Source: Neocallimastix lanati (nom. inval.) (lineage: Eukaryota; Neocallimastigomycota; Neocallimastigomycetes; Neocallimastigales; Neocallimastigaceae). Taken from it: a DNA stretch of 42,500 nt. The stretch's first letter is position 1; each line of letters starts with the position of its first letter. The notes under the pieces were generated by a model. That model did no database searches, was not told the DNA's origin, and was given only the letters and a program-made list of their open reading frames with translations. The translations under genes and the position numbers were made by a program. Positions 23,226 to 34,672 of the stretch are shown here, in pieces. Location: assembly GCA_016946835.1 (NCBI GenBank), contig JACVTC010000075.1:755001-797500 (forward strand), read 5' to 3'.

Positions 23226-23422
23226 ATGATGAATTGTTAAATATATAAAATGCTCACTGTAATATTTACATACGAATAGAGGTTTAATAAAAGTATCAGG
23301 AACATCTGATTTATTTTTAATAAGAAAAACTTAATAAATAATAATTTATATTATTATTTATTAAGTTTTAAATTTTAAAATATTAAAAGGTAACTTCATT
23401 AAAAATTAATAGTTATCAATCC

Positions 23423-24034
23423 TTTTTATTTTATTTTATTTTATTTTATTTTATTTTATTTTATTTTATTTTATTTTATTTTATTCAATCTGTACTTATA
23501 TTTATGTTCTACTATTTATTTTATTTTATTTTATTTTATTTTATTTTATTTTATTTTATTTTATTTTATTTTATTCAATCTGTACTTATATTTATGTTCT
23601 ACTATTTATTTTATTTTATTTTATTTTATTTTATTTTATTTTATTTTATTTTATTTTATTTTATTTTATTCAATCTGTACTTATATTTATGTTCTACTAT
23701 TTATTTTATTTTATTTTATTTTATTTTATTTTATTTTATTTTATTTTATTTTATTTTATTTTATTTTATTTTATTTTATTTTATTTTATTTTATTTTATT
23801 CAATCTGTACTTATATTTATGTTCTACTATTTATTTTATTTTATTTTATTTTATTTTATTTTATTTTATTTTATTTTATTTTATTTTATTTTATTTTATT
23901 TTATTTTATTTTATTTTATTTTATTCAATCTGTACTTATATTTATGTTCTACTATTTATTTTATTTTATTTTATTTTATTTTATTTTATTTTATTTTATT
24001 TTATTTTATTTTATTTTATTTTTTTTTTTTTTTT
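23423..24034. repeat. (TTTTA)n satellite with five constant 33-bp spacers
   Basis: Blocks of TTTTA of different lengths are separated by a constant spacer that starts CAATCTGTACTTATATTTAT and continues to TTCTACTATTTA. Spacers start near 23486, 23576, 23671, 23801 and 23926, so periods are about 90, 95, 130 and 125 bp. The spacers look identical to the eye, while the pentanucleotide blocks vary in number. This suggests duplication of block plus spacer followed by slippage. The array ends in a T-run at 24021-24034. Open frames occur only because three pentamers make five codons. Confidence 0.93.
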
Positions 24035-24940
24035 AATAAAAATGTTTCAAATTTTTTATTTCCCATTAATAAACATGAGATAATATTTATTGAAATTGGC
24101 TAAATTAAAACTGAATATTTCGGAAGAAAGTTTTAGGCTTCCTTCCCTCCCCAAAGAAAAAGTTTATGTAGCTGAGTTTTGATTCTCCACCAAAATGATA
24201 AAAGATGAAAATTTATTTTATTCCCATATATATTTATTATAATAAATAAAACTAAATATAAGAAAATAAAAGAAAATAATTAAACTGATTCAATAAAATA
24301 TATTTGTTTTTTAATAACAGAATTTATAAAATATTTCTGATAATACTAATTTTTAAAGATAATTAGTCCACCTATACTAAAATTCTATTAAATAATATTA
24401 TATTTATGTTTTTTAATTTTACAGACCAATTAGTAATAGTAACCTTTAATTATAATTATTATTTAATTGTTATAGTTAATTAGTAACATTTTCTATAGAA
24501 TTATTTTATAATTTCATATGCCAATTCTCTGTATTAAAGGTATTTCTTAAAAATAATTATTTTATTAAAATATTTAACATTTCTAATTGCATTTTACAAG
24601 TTTTTCTTCAATTTATTCTCTAATTGTCCATTATTAATAATTTTATAATTTATAATTAATATAAACTTTAATAAAGTTTTATATAAATTATATTTATCTT
24701 AATTTATTATTATTTAAAATTTCATATCAAATATTCATATGCTTTAATTATAACAATTTTTTTTAATATTATAAAAGTTTCGGTTCATAATTCATAATTC
24801 TAGTTGTAATAATAAACTTTTTTTTTTTTTTTGTTCCTTTTTCTTTTGATTAAATATAGGAAAAATTTTTAAATTTTTTAAAATTATTAAAATTAATATA
24901 TTAAAAGAATTTTGTGTTCAAGGTTTTACTTTTTTTTTTA
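24035..24940. other. Intergenic, no gene seen
   Basis: Mostly A/T. One less A/T-rich patch at about 24115-24205 (GGCTTCCTTCCCTCCCC, then CTGAGTTTTGATTCTCCACC) is unexplained. Confidence 0.4.
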
Positions 24941-25867
24941 TTATTATTTTTGGTTTTTAAAAATAGATAAATACTTTTAATTAATTAATATTAAAATTAA
25001 TAAATGATAAAAGTATTTTGTATTTTTCATTAAAAAAATTTTTGTTACAGATTATCTTTTTTTTTTTATATTATATTTCATTTTATTTTTTAATTTTTTT
25101 TTTTTTATTTTAATACAGATATTTTCAAATTTTTATTTAATTGTTTATATTTATAAATATAATAGTATTAGATTTTATTGTATATATATGTTTTTTTTAA
25201 AGAATAAAATAAAAAATGGTATTGAAACATAAATATTTATATTATATTTATTTTCTTTTAGTTTTTAAATTAAAAGCAATATTTACTAAAGAATTTATAG
25301 TAAATAATAATTTCAATGGTATTAATAATATATGGACAATTATTAAAAATAATCAATTTGAAAATGAAGATCTAATGTTTATATTTAATGAAGATTATTA
25401 CGATATGTCTCTAAATAAAGAATTTACAAATGAATTTAATATAATATCAAATATATCATTCATAGGAAAAATAAATGGAACAATATTTGATTATAATAGA
25501 TTCAAAAAGGGTACAATCCATTTTATGTTAAATGAATTTAAAAGAATAACAATAAAATTTGAAAATATCATTTTCCAAAATTTTTATATTGAAGATTATT
25601 ATTCCTCTGAGGTCTTTTTGATTTATTTAAAATCAAATCACAATAATTTTAATATAATATTTAATAATTGTTCTTTAATAAATAATGATCAATCGCTCTT
25701 GTCTTTAAATATGGAATGTGTTTATAGAACGACAGAAAATCCGACATATATATTCAATAATTGCAATTTCTAGTAACTATCGTCTTTTTTTTTTTTTTTC
25801 TATTTTTTTCATTTTATTTATTTATCATATAATTATTTTTATTATATATTATTTAAATATAAATATA

Positions 25868-25868
25868 T

Positions 25869-25908
<40 letters not shown>
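25868..25908 (+). repeat. T-run at an intron 3' end
   Basis: About 40 consecutive T just before the acceptor AATATTTAG (25911-25919) of copy C intron 1. It serves as an extreme polypyrimidine tract. Confidence 0.85.
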
Positions 25909-25912
<4 letters not shown>

Positions 25913-26097
25913 TATTTAGTAATAATACAAGAAAATTAATAAATATTAATGGAATTTATAATGATATAAATAATGAAGATGAATATTGTTTGATAATGAA
26001 AATGGTCAATTGTAATTTTATTAACAATTCGGGGTTGTTTAGGTCAGTCTATTCACATTCTATTTTAGAAAATTGTAATTTTTTTTTTATATTTAAA

Positions 26098-26159
<62 letters not shown>

Positions 26160-26164
26160 TGATA

Positions 26165-26256
<92 letters not shown>
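26098..26256. repeat. (AAT)n trinucleotide array
   Basis: Lies in the inferred second intron of copy C (26075-26315), between donor GTAATT and acceptor TTTTAAG. Splicing it out joins codons to read NCYFSNMNYDKYE, which fits the beta-helix pattern better than a poly-Asn insert. Confidence 0.9.
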
Positions 26257-26257
<1 letters not shown>

Positions 26258-26768
26258 TTTTCTTATTTTTCAATAACATACATTGTTAATATAAAATATT
26301 TTAATAAATTTTAAGGTTATTTTTCAAATATGAATTATGATAAATATGAAGGAACAAATGCATTACTATATATTTCAAATAATAAAAGTAAATTAACAAT
26401 TAAAGATTCCGTAATTGAAAATATAGATTCTAAAGATTCAGTTCCAATAATAAATACTAAGTTTTTGACATTAGAGTAATTTTAAAATATCTTTTAAAAT
26501 ACTATTATATTTTTATTTTATATATATATATTTTTTTACATTTGTTTTAATTTTAGTTCTTTTGAATAACAGAAAAAAAAAATTTAAATTAATCGATTTT
26601 ATTTTATTTATAATAAATCGAAGGTTAGTTAATACTACTATTTCAAACTGTTATACAAATTATAATTATTTATTTAATTTAGATAGTTCTTATTATGAAC
26701 ATTGTATCACAATAAAAGGTTCCACTTTTAAAAGTAATTTTTATAATTATTTCTTTTTTGAAAAATTC

Positions 26769-27116
<348 letters not shown>

Positions 27117-27117
<1 letters not shown>

Positions 27118-27131
27118 GATTAAGAGTCTCA
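27117..27131 (+). promoter_or_regulatory. Candidate primer-binding site, tRNA-Lys(CUU) anticodon arm
   Basis: AGATTAAGAGTCTCA directly after the 5' LTR. The complement TGAGACTCTTAATCT would match 15 nt of the anticodon stem and loop of a lysine tRNA with anticodon CUU. There is no TGG complementary to a tRNA CCA end, so priming by an intact 3' end is unlikely. The same core occurs in the older copia element at 9181-9194. Confidence 0.65.
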
Positions 27132-27159
27132 TTTTAAAGCTTTTAAACTAACTATCGAC

Positions 27160-30100
27160 ATGTCTCAAGAAAACATCAAACCTTTCAATGGAAAAAACTT
27201 CCAAGTTTGGGAATTCAGAGTAACAACAGCTGTAGAAAAATTGGCTCTTGAAAAATATTTAGAAAGCGACGTGTACAAAGACACCAAGGATAAAGCCAAA
27301 GGCGATAAAGAAAAATTAAACGAAGTAAAGAAGAACAATGCTACCGTTAGGGAAATTTTAATCAATGCTATTGATGATGAAATCTTGCATGATTTCATAA
27401 ACATTAAATCTCCTTTCCAAATCATGCAAAAGTTAAGAAAGAAATATGGAGGAGGCGAAACAGACATCAGATATTGGATTAGAAAGCTCAATAATCTGAA
27501 GGCCAAAAATACTGAAGAAATTACTTATGTACTTGATGAAATGTTTAGTATATTTGAAACTTTAGAAGGAAAGAAACAAGTTATATCTGATAGAGAAAAA
27601 TTAAAATTTATGTACGATTCAATGCCCAAAAACTTTAGAAATTACTTGGACATTGATGAAGATACGAAACCACAGGAACTGTACAATAAGATAAACAAAA
27701 AATTAAATATGATAGCTTATCTTGAGGGAGGAGAAGATTACAATTATTACTATCAAGACGATCCAATGGAAATAGATATAGTTGAAAAGTCAAGGAAAAA
27801 TAGCAAATACAACAATGAATTAAAAGAAAGATTACATAAAAATTATATTAAAAACTGTGAAGAAAAAAGATATTGCCATATTTGCGAAATTTTTGGTCAT
27901 ACTACCAGAGAATGTAGATATAATTTAAAATACACAAAACAAAATTCAAAAAATAGAGAACATAAAAAGAACTACCATAATAAAAATCATCATCAAAGAA
28001 ATAATAATTTCAATAAAAATAGGTTGGTGGCACAAATTGAAAAATCGGATGAAGAAGAAAACTATGTTGACACTCTTGATTATGAAGAAATATGTCAACT
28101 TGCTAAAGGAAATATTAACTTAGTAGAAGAAATGAAACATTCTGAAGAACACGACAATACAGGAAAAGGTTTATTTAATATTTATAATAAAGAAGAAACA
28201 ACAGAGTGGTTATATGATTGTGGAGCATGTGAACATATCACTAATAATAAAAACTTATTGACTAATTATACAAAAAGTCCCAGCGAACTTTTATGCGCAA
28301 ATGGTTCGAAGTTTAGCTACGATGGTTTTGGAGAATATGAATTTCAAATAAATGATACGAAAATTAAATTAAAACGTGTGTTATATTCTCCAGATGTAAC
28401 AAGAAATATAATCAGTGCAATTGAATTAGCCAAAATAGGTATAAAAACTATTACAGAACCTCTCAATAAGAATTCAAACATCGTAAAGTTAACATTAATG
28501 GACTCAAATAACAAAATAATTCATAATATTTTTTCTACTAAATCAAATCAATTCTTACTTCTTGTAAACAATGTAAAAATGTTAGATAAAAATGAAATAA
28601 TGTCCATAAATGATAGCAAAATGACTTGGCATAGACGTCTTGGCCATTTTTATAATAAAGAAATGGAAAAATATTTAAAAGATCATGACGTCAGTGAACC
28701 CGACTGTTTGGACTGCAAGATAGCCAAAATGAAGAGGAGTCCTCATAATCGTGAAACTCCTAAGGCCTCCGAATTATTGGAAGTTATACACTCGGATATT
28801 ATTGGCCCTATAAATAAATCGATTACGGGAAAAAGATTCATTTTAACTATTATTGATGAATTCTCCAGAAAGAGCTGGATATTTTTGTTAAAAAGTAAAA
28901 GTGAAACTATTGATATTATCATCAATATGTTCAAATTCTTAAATAACATTTTTAAGGAAAATAAAATTAAATATTTCAAATCAGATAATGGTAGAGAATA
29001 CAATAACAGAAAAATTTTAGAATTTTGTAAAAATAATGGAATAAGAAAAATCTACTCTCCACCTTATAATCCTGAAAATAATGGACTGGCTGAAAGGTTT
29101 AATCAAACCATTATTTCATGCGCTAAAACCTTATTATTTTGGAGCAAATTATCTGAAAATTTCTGGGATTTTGCCATTATCTACGCTAATTATATATATA
29201 ACAAAGTACCACATAGTGGTATTGATAATAAAATTCCAGAAGAAATATTTTACAATAAAAAGGTCAATTTAAAATACATAAAAGTATTTGGCTGCATTGC
29301 TTATTATAAGGATTACTCTCAAGATAAAGGGAAATTTGACTCCAATGCAAATAAAGGAATATTTCTAGGTTTTGATGAACAGTCTTATAGTTATCTTATC
29401 ATGGATTATGAAAATTTCAAAATGCACCGTGTTAGAGAAATTCAATGCATAGAAGACGAACCAGCTAATATTTCTCTTTCTGAAAATATAACAAATGATT
29501 TATCCAACAGCAACTTCTTTAATTTTAATTTCATCAACAATACTCAATTAACAAACAGTAGTAATTTAATTAGTACAGTATATAATAATGACGAAAATTT
29601 TAATTATCAATTAAATGACGTTAATAATTTATTTCAAAAATTAAATTTAAACGGAAATTCCGATGAAAATAAGATGGATATTGATCCTGAATTTTCTAAT
29701 AAAAATAAATATAAGACAGACTATTACAGTCCTAACTCTATAAAGCGCTACCAAAAAACTTTTAATAACCATAATTTACATGGTAATTTAGATAACAATT
29801 TTTATAATAATTACTACGATAAAACCGATCATTATTATGCAAAAAATAATAATTTCAAGTTTGATCAAAGTAAAAATTTTTTTATTAATAAAAATTTTTC
29901 AAAAAATGAGCAAAAAATAAAAAATTATAATAATATAAATCAAACCTTATTTAATAATAATTTAAATAAAAACAATCCAGAGCAAAATCAAATCTTAATT
30001 AATAATAATAATTTAAACAAAAATAACTTTGAACAAAATCAAACCTTATTTAATAATAAGTTGAATAAAAATAATTTTGAACAAAATCTAACCCTAAATA

Positions 30101-31827
30101 ATAAGTTGAATAAAAATTATTCTGAACAAAATCAAACCTTATTTAATAATAATTCTAATGCAATTAATTCTGATAGTCCTCAAACAAAACATAATAAAAG
30201 TTTAATTTACAATAAATTTCATATAAAGAAAAATCATCATGAAAATAATAAACATGTTACAAAAAGTAAAAATTATAAATATATTAAGAACCCAGTGTCA
30301 ATATCAACCAATATTCCTATGACATATAACGACGCGATTACCTGTAAAAATAAGGAATATTGGAAGAAAGCCATTGTTAATGAACTTAACAACCTATATG
30401 GTAATAAAATAATGACTTATGTTGAAAACGTTCCAAAAGGGAAAAATGTGATTTCTACCAGATGGGTATTCACAACCAAAACTGATGAAGATAATAATAT
30501 AATTAAATTTAAAGCACGACTGGTCGCAAGGGGATTTAGTCAAAAAGAGGGAATAGATTTCAACCTTACATATTCCCCTACATTAAATATTGATTGTATT
30601 AAATTAATTCTATTTATTGCCGCAAAGTTTAAATGGAATGTCCAACAATTAGATATTAAAGCCGCCTACCTTAACGCTGATTTGGACAAAAATATTTATG
30701 TTTCCATTCCTCCAGGGGATGTAAATTACAAAAAAGGATTTTGGTTATTAAATAAAGCACTATACGGCCTAAAACAATCTGGCCGACAATGGAATATTAA
30801 AATTACAAAATTTCTCATTGATAATGGATTTGTTCAACTTAATTCTGAAAAATGTATTTTTAAAAAGGTAGAAAATGGAGTATTAATCGCTATTATAGGC
30901 ATATATGTGGACGATATGATTATTACGGGTTATGATAATGAAATTTTTTCTATTATAAATAAAATTAAAAGAAAATTTAAAATTTCAAAATGTGAACCAA
31001 TAAAATACATTCTTGGAATAAAAATTGATAAAGTTAAAAATAAATTTATTATTTCCCAAAAAGGATTTATTAAAAAATTATTAGAAAAATTTAACATTAA
31101 ATATACAAAAAGAAATAATACGCCATGTACAGGCAATAATTTAATATCTGAAAATAAAGATCCATTTAATAAAACTATTTATAAAAGTGCTATTGGATCT
31201 CTAATATTTCTAGCAAAATGTACAAGACCAGATATTACATATGCCGTACATAAAGCCGCAAGAAAATCTGAAAATCCCTGTGTATCCGACTGGAAAGCAG
31301 TAACAAATATTATGAAATATTTAAACAATACTGTAGATTACAAATTATATTATGATGGGATAGGAACTATAACTGGATATTCTGATGCTGATTATGCTGG
31401 AGATATAACAGATAGAAAATCTACTTCTGGTTTCATAATTATGTTAGGAAACTCACCTTTAATTTGGTCTTCTAAAAAACAATCTACAGTTGCCACTTCT
31501 ACTGCAGAAGCAGAATATGTTAGTACCGCTGAATGTTTGAAAACTATTTTATGGTTAAGAAATATTTTATATGAACTATTTAATTTTAGTAAAACCATTA
31601 CAATTTACACGGACAATTTAGCAAGTAAGACAAGCATTGAAAATGGGGAATTAAATTCGAAGTTAAAACATATTGATATTAAATATCATTTTAATAAGGA
31701 TTATATTGAAAAGAAAATTATTAAATTGGAATATGTTGATTCTCAGAACATGCTTGCTGACATATTCACAAAAGATTTAAATGGAAAGAAAATATTAAAT
31801 TTTTCAAATAAAATTTTTATTTCATAA
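27160..31827 (+). CDS. Copia Gag-Pol polyprotein, 1555 aa, intact
   Basis: Supplies everything needed for retrotransposition. ATG lies 28 nt after the primer-binding site. Gag occupies about residues 1-300, with a CX2CX4HX4C zinc knuckle at 239-252. The protease motif is D353-C-G-A, where related enzymes usually have D-S/T-G-A. The pre-integrase zinc segment has WHRRLGH near 490-496 and CLDC near 515. The integrase has D546, D609 and E645, exactly a D,D35E spacing, and ends with the KVFGC segment. An Asn/Gln-rich linker follows, with four tandem repeats at about 931-998. In the RT, D1165 lies in QQLDIKAAYLN, and YVDD is at 1249-1252. RNase H has SDADYAGD from 1408, STAEAEY and NMLADIFTK. There is no frameshift between gag and pol. 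The length is typical for single-frame copia elements. Confidence 0.95.
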   Translation: MSQENIKPFNGKNFQVWEFRVTTAVEKLALEKYLESDVYKDTKDKAKGDKEKLNEVKKNNATVREILINAIDDEILHDFINIKSPFQIMQKLRKKYGGGETDIRYWIRKLNNLKAKNTEEITYVLDEMFSIFETLEGKKQVISDREKLKFMYDSMPKNFRNYLDIDEDTKPQELYNKINKKLNMIAYLEGGEDYNYYYQDDPMEIDIVEKSRKNSKYNNELKERLHKNYIKNCEEKRYCHICEIFGHTTRECRYNLKYTKQNSKNREHKKNYHNKNHHQRNNNFNKNRLVAQIEKSDEEENYVDTLDYEEICQLAKGNINLVEEMKHSEEHDNTGKGLFNIYNKEETTEWLYDCGACEHITNNKNLLTNYTKSPSELLCANGSKFSYDGFGEYEFQINDTKIKLKRVLYSPDVTRNIISAIELAKIGIKTITEPLNKNSNIVKLTLMDSNNKIIHNIFSTKSNQFLLLVNNVKMLDKNEIMSINDSKMTWHRRLGHFYNKEMEKYLKDHDVSEPDCLDCKIAKMKRSPHNRETPKASELLEVIHSDIIGPINKSITGKRFILTIIDEFSRKSWIFLLKSKSETIDIIINMFKFLNNIFKENKIKYFKSDNGREYNNRKILEFCKNNGIRKIYSPPYNPENNGLAERFNQTIISCAKTLLFWSKLSENFWDFAIIYANYIYNKVPHSGIDNKIPEEIFYNKKVNLKYIKVFGCIAYYKDYSQDKGKFDSNANKGIFLGFDEQSYSYLIMDYENFKMHRVREIQCIEDEPANISLSENITNDLSNSNFFNFNFINNTQLTNSSNLISTVYNNDENFNYQLNDVNNLFQKLNLNGNSDENKMDIDPEFSNKNKYKTDYYSPNSIKRYQKTFNNHNLHGNLDNNFYNNYYDKTDHYYAKNNNFKFDQSKNFFINKNFSKNEQKIKNYNNINQTLFNNNLNKNNPEQNQILINNNNLNKNNFEQNQTLFNNKLNKNNFEQNLTLNNKLNKNYSEQNQTLFNNNSNAINSDSPQTKHNKSLIYNKFHIKKNHHENNKHVTKSKNYKYIKNPVSISTNIPMTYNDAITCKNKEYWKKAIVNELNNLYGNKIMTYVENVPKGKNVISTRWVFTTKTDEDNNIIKFKARLVARGFSQKEGIDFNLTYSPTLNIDCIKLILFIAAKFKWNVQQLDIKAAYLNADLDKNIYVSIPPGDVNYKKGFWLLNKALYGLKQSGRQWNIKITKFLIDNGFVQLNSEKCIFKKVENGVLIAIIGIYVDDMIITGYDNEIFSIINKIKRKFKISKCEPIKYILGIKIDKVKNKFIISQKGFIKKLLEKFNIKYTKRNNTPCTGNNLISENKDPFNKTIYKSAIGSLIFLAKCTRPDITYAVHKAARKSENPCVSDWKAVTNIMKYLNNTVDYKLYYDGIGTITGYSDADYAGDITDRKSTSGFIIMLGNSPLIWSSKKQSTVATSTAEAEYVSTAECLKTILWLRNILYELFNFSKTITIYTDNLASKTSIENGELNSKLKHIDIKYHFNKDYIEKKIIKLEYVDSQNMLADIFTKDLNGKKILNFSNKIFIS
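29951..30153 (+). repeat. Tandem 15-17-codon repeats within Gag-Pol
   Basis: Four units of about 45-51 bp encode variants of NNNLNKNNFEQNQTLF, between integrase and RT. The units differ mainly at the NFEQ/NPEQ/YSEQ positions and by codon number, indicating slippage within the linker. Confidence 0.8.
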
Positions 31828-31840
31828 TAAAATTATATTT

Positions 31841-31850
31841 GCGGGGGAGT
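31841..31850 (+). promoter_or_regulatory. Polypurine tract
   Basis: GCGGGGGAGT just before the 3' LTR and 13 nt after the stop codon. It is strikingly G-rich in this A/T-rich DNA. Confidence 0.8.
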
Positions 31851-32093
31851 ATTAAGATTTAAGTTTACTTTAATAATAATAAATTAAATATAAACTAATA
31901 GATATAAATGTAATATAAAATAGTTAAATTTAATATAACATTAAATTAAGTATTAAGTCTAGAATCAAGCCACAAAAGATATAAATACATGTAAAATAAC
32001 AAAGTTAAACATTCGTAATTACCTATTTATAAAATCTTATAAATAAATAAATAAAATAAATAAATAATTAAATAATAAAACAAACTTTTATTA
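31851..32093 (+). repeat. 3' LTR of the intact copia element
   Basis: Partner of 26875-27117 with one mismatch; followed directly by ATT repeats of the target array. Confidence 0.92.
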
Positions 32094-32310
<217 letters not shown>

Positions 32311-34605
32311 TTATAATTTGAATAAAAAAAAAAATAAAAAAAAACTAATATAATTTTAATATTAAATTATTAAATCTCTATACCAAAGATACTTCTGCTA
32401 TTTTTAGTGGGAATAATTCTAATTATGAAATATCAGATTCAATATTTCATAATGTTACTTTAAAAAAATCTATTCCTGCAATTTTTAATTCAAAAGCTTC
32501 ATATTTTTATATAAATAATACTGAATTTAAAAATTTAAAGTAAATTGCAAATAAATTATTATATTATTATACATTTTCTAATTTATATAAATTTATCTAA
32601 TTTATCTAAATTAAATTATTAATATTGTAATAATATAATTTTATTTCAGCTTAATAAGTGGAATATAGGAGAGTGAATCTTCTTATTCTTTGTATAATAC
32701 AAAATTTATTGATATAAAAACAAATTCAAAGGCATTACTTCATATTGTCGGAAAAGATGTTTTTTTCACTAATGTAACAGCTGAAAATATTTTATGTGTT
32801 GGTGATGGTGGTAATACATCAATGGTTTTGTTTGATTCAAATAATATTGATGGTATTAAAAAATTTTATATTTACGGCTTAAACGTTACAAACAATTTTT
32901 CTAATGGACCTTTAATCAAAATAATTGGAAACTACGTTGAAATGATATTAGATGATTCAAATATAAATAAAATTAAAACTTATGGACCAATTATTGAAAC
33001 CAGAACAAATAAAGTTAATACATTTTATTGTATTTTAAATTATTTTTCGATAATTGTATAAATAATTTATATATTTAATTAATGTTATAATTCTAATTTT
33101 ATATTTTTAATTCAATGTATATTCATTTTATTTCTTTTTAGTTAAATTTTCATATGTCAAATTTAAATTTTAATAATAATATTAACAATAATAAATTAGA
33201 TTAGAATGTGGTACTATTCATTTTAGTAATGATTTATCGATTTTAATAACGAATTCTACTTTTGATAATAATATAAGTAAGGAGGAGTGTTGTAAGTATA
33301 ATCTAATATGAAAAATTAGTTCATTTAAATATTTATTTAATATCTATTACTAATAATATTATGAAAATATTTTTTATTTTATTTTATTTTATTTTTAAGA
33401 TGTTTAGATAATATTTCAAATTTAAATTTAAATTTAACTACTACTTATTTTATTAAGAATAAAGCAATGAATGGAGGAGCCATATATATTTCTGATAGTA
33501 TATCTAAAGATATAGATAATATTAATGATAATATTTATAATAATATTAAAATAGAAAATAATGTTTTTAAAGAAAATACTGCAAATGATTTTGGTGGTGC
33601 TATTTATTCTGAATATAGTAAATTTTATTTAGCCCATTCAAAAAATAATTTAATTACTTTTAATAAAGCTGGAATTATGGGAGGTGGAATTTATTCTCCG
33701 AAATATGTTGATAAAACTATTTTTGATCTGTCAAATAATATAATTGAAAATAATACTATAAATTCATTTATAGATAATTATGCTTCAAAACCTTCTTATA
33801 TATTATTAAGTACAATATTTGAAGATGATACCATAAATATTATTACTGGTGAATACATATCATTAATTTTTACTTTATATGATGAATTTGACCATATTGT
33901 TAATGATATTACAAAATTTTATTCCTCAATAACATTAAAATTAACTTTAACAAATGAAGATGAATATGATCAAAATAATTTAAATTATATTATTAAAGGA
34001 AATATTTGTTCGTTTATAAATGGTATAATGAATTATTGATATAAATATATTTATATTAATATAAGTTATATATATAAATAGATTTTATATAGAATTCTTC
34101 ATATTATTAATTTAATTTCTATTTAAAAAATAATAAATAATAAATCAATATATAACAATTATTAATATAAAAATTGGATATTATTTTCAAATCAATATAA
34201 TTAATTGTAAATTTTTATAGGAAAATGTGAATTAAATAATTTAAGAATTTATTCTAATCCTGAATTATATACCGTGAATTTAAATATCGAAAATTATATG
34301 AATGAGATAAAATTTAAAATTAATAAAATAAAAATTAATATTTTATCATGTATTAATAATCAAATTAAAATGTATAAAAATGATATATTATATTGTGAAA
34401 ATCCTATTTGTAAATCAAATTGTCCTAATAACACAGCAATTTGTAAAGCATATTATTCTGAGATATATAATGATATTGAAAAAAACATTTGTGAATGTAT
34501 ACCTGGTTGGAAGAATGAAAATTGCAATGAAAAAGTGTATATAGATTTAAGGTAAAAATATAATATTTTCATTATATCGTATATTATTAATTGTAATTTT
34601 TTTTA

Positions 34606-34618
34606 AAAAAAAAAAAAA

Positions 34619-34671
<53 letters not shown>
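34606..34671. repeat. A-run plus (TAA)n array
   Basis: Lies in intron 9 of copy C (34552-34859). Copy B has only a short AATAATAAT at the matching place (about 21350-21362), so the array expanded after the copies separated. Confidence 0.85.

Positions 34672-34672
<1 letters not shown>

Noticed and set aside
23423-24034. CRISPR-like look of alternating units and spacers
   Set aside because: Here the spacer is constant and the simple repeat varies in length, the reverse of CRISPR. The DNA is also eukaryotic and no cas genes are present.
23504-24103. Open frames of 115-199 codons across the TTTTA satellite
   Set aside because: Pentamer repeats stay open because 15 bp give five codons without a stop. 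The sequence is a repeat, not a gene.
25867-26289. Poly-Asn protein frame joined to FENCNF-type sequence
   Set aside because: A donor GTAATT at 26075 and an acceptor at 26315 remove the array and restore a sensible beta-helix reading, so the Asn run is more likely intronic.
27165-31598. Minus-strand and second-frame open frames over the copia Gag-Pol
   Set aside because: Shadows of the intact 1555-codon frame, with no independent motifs.
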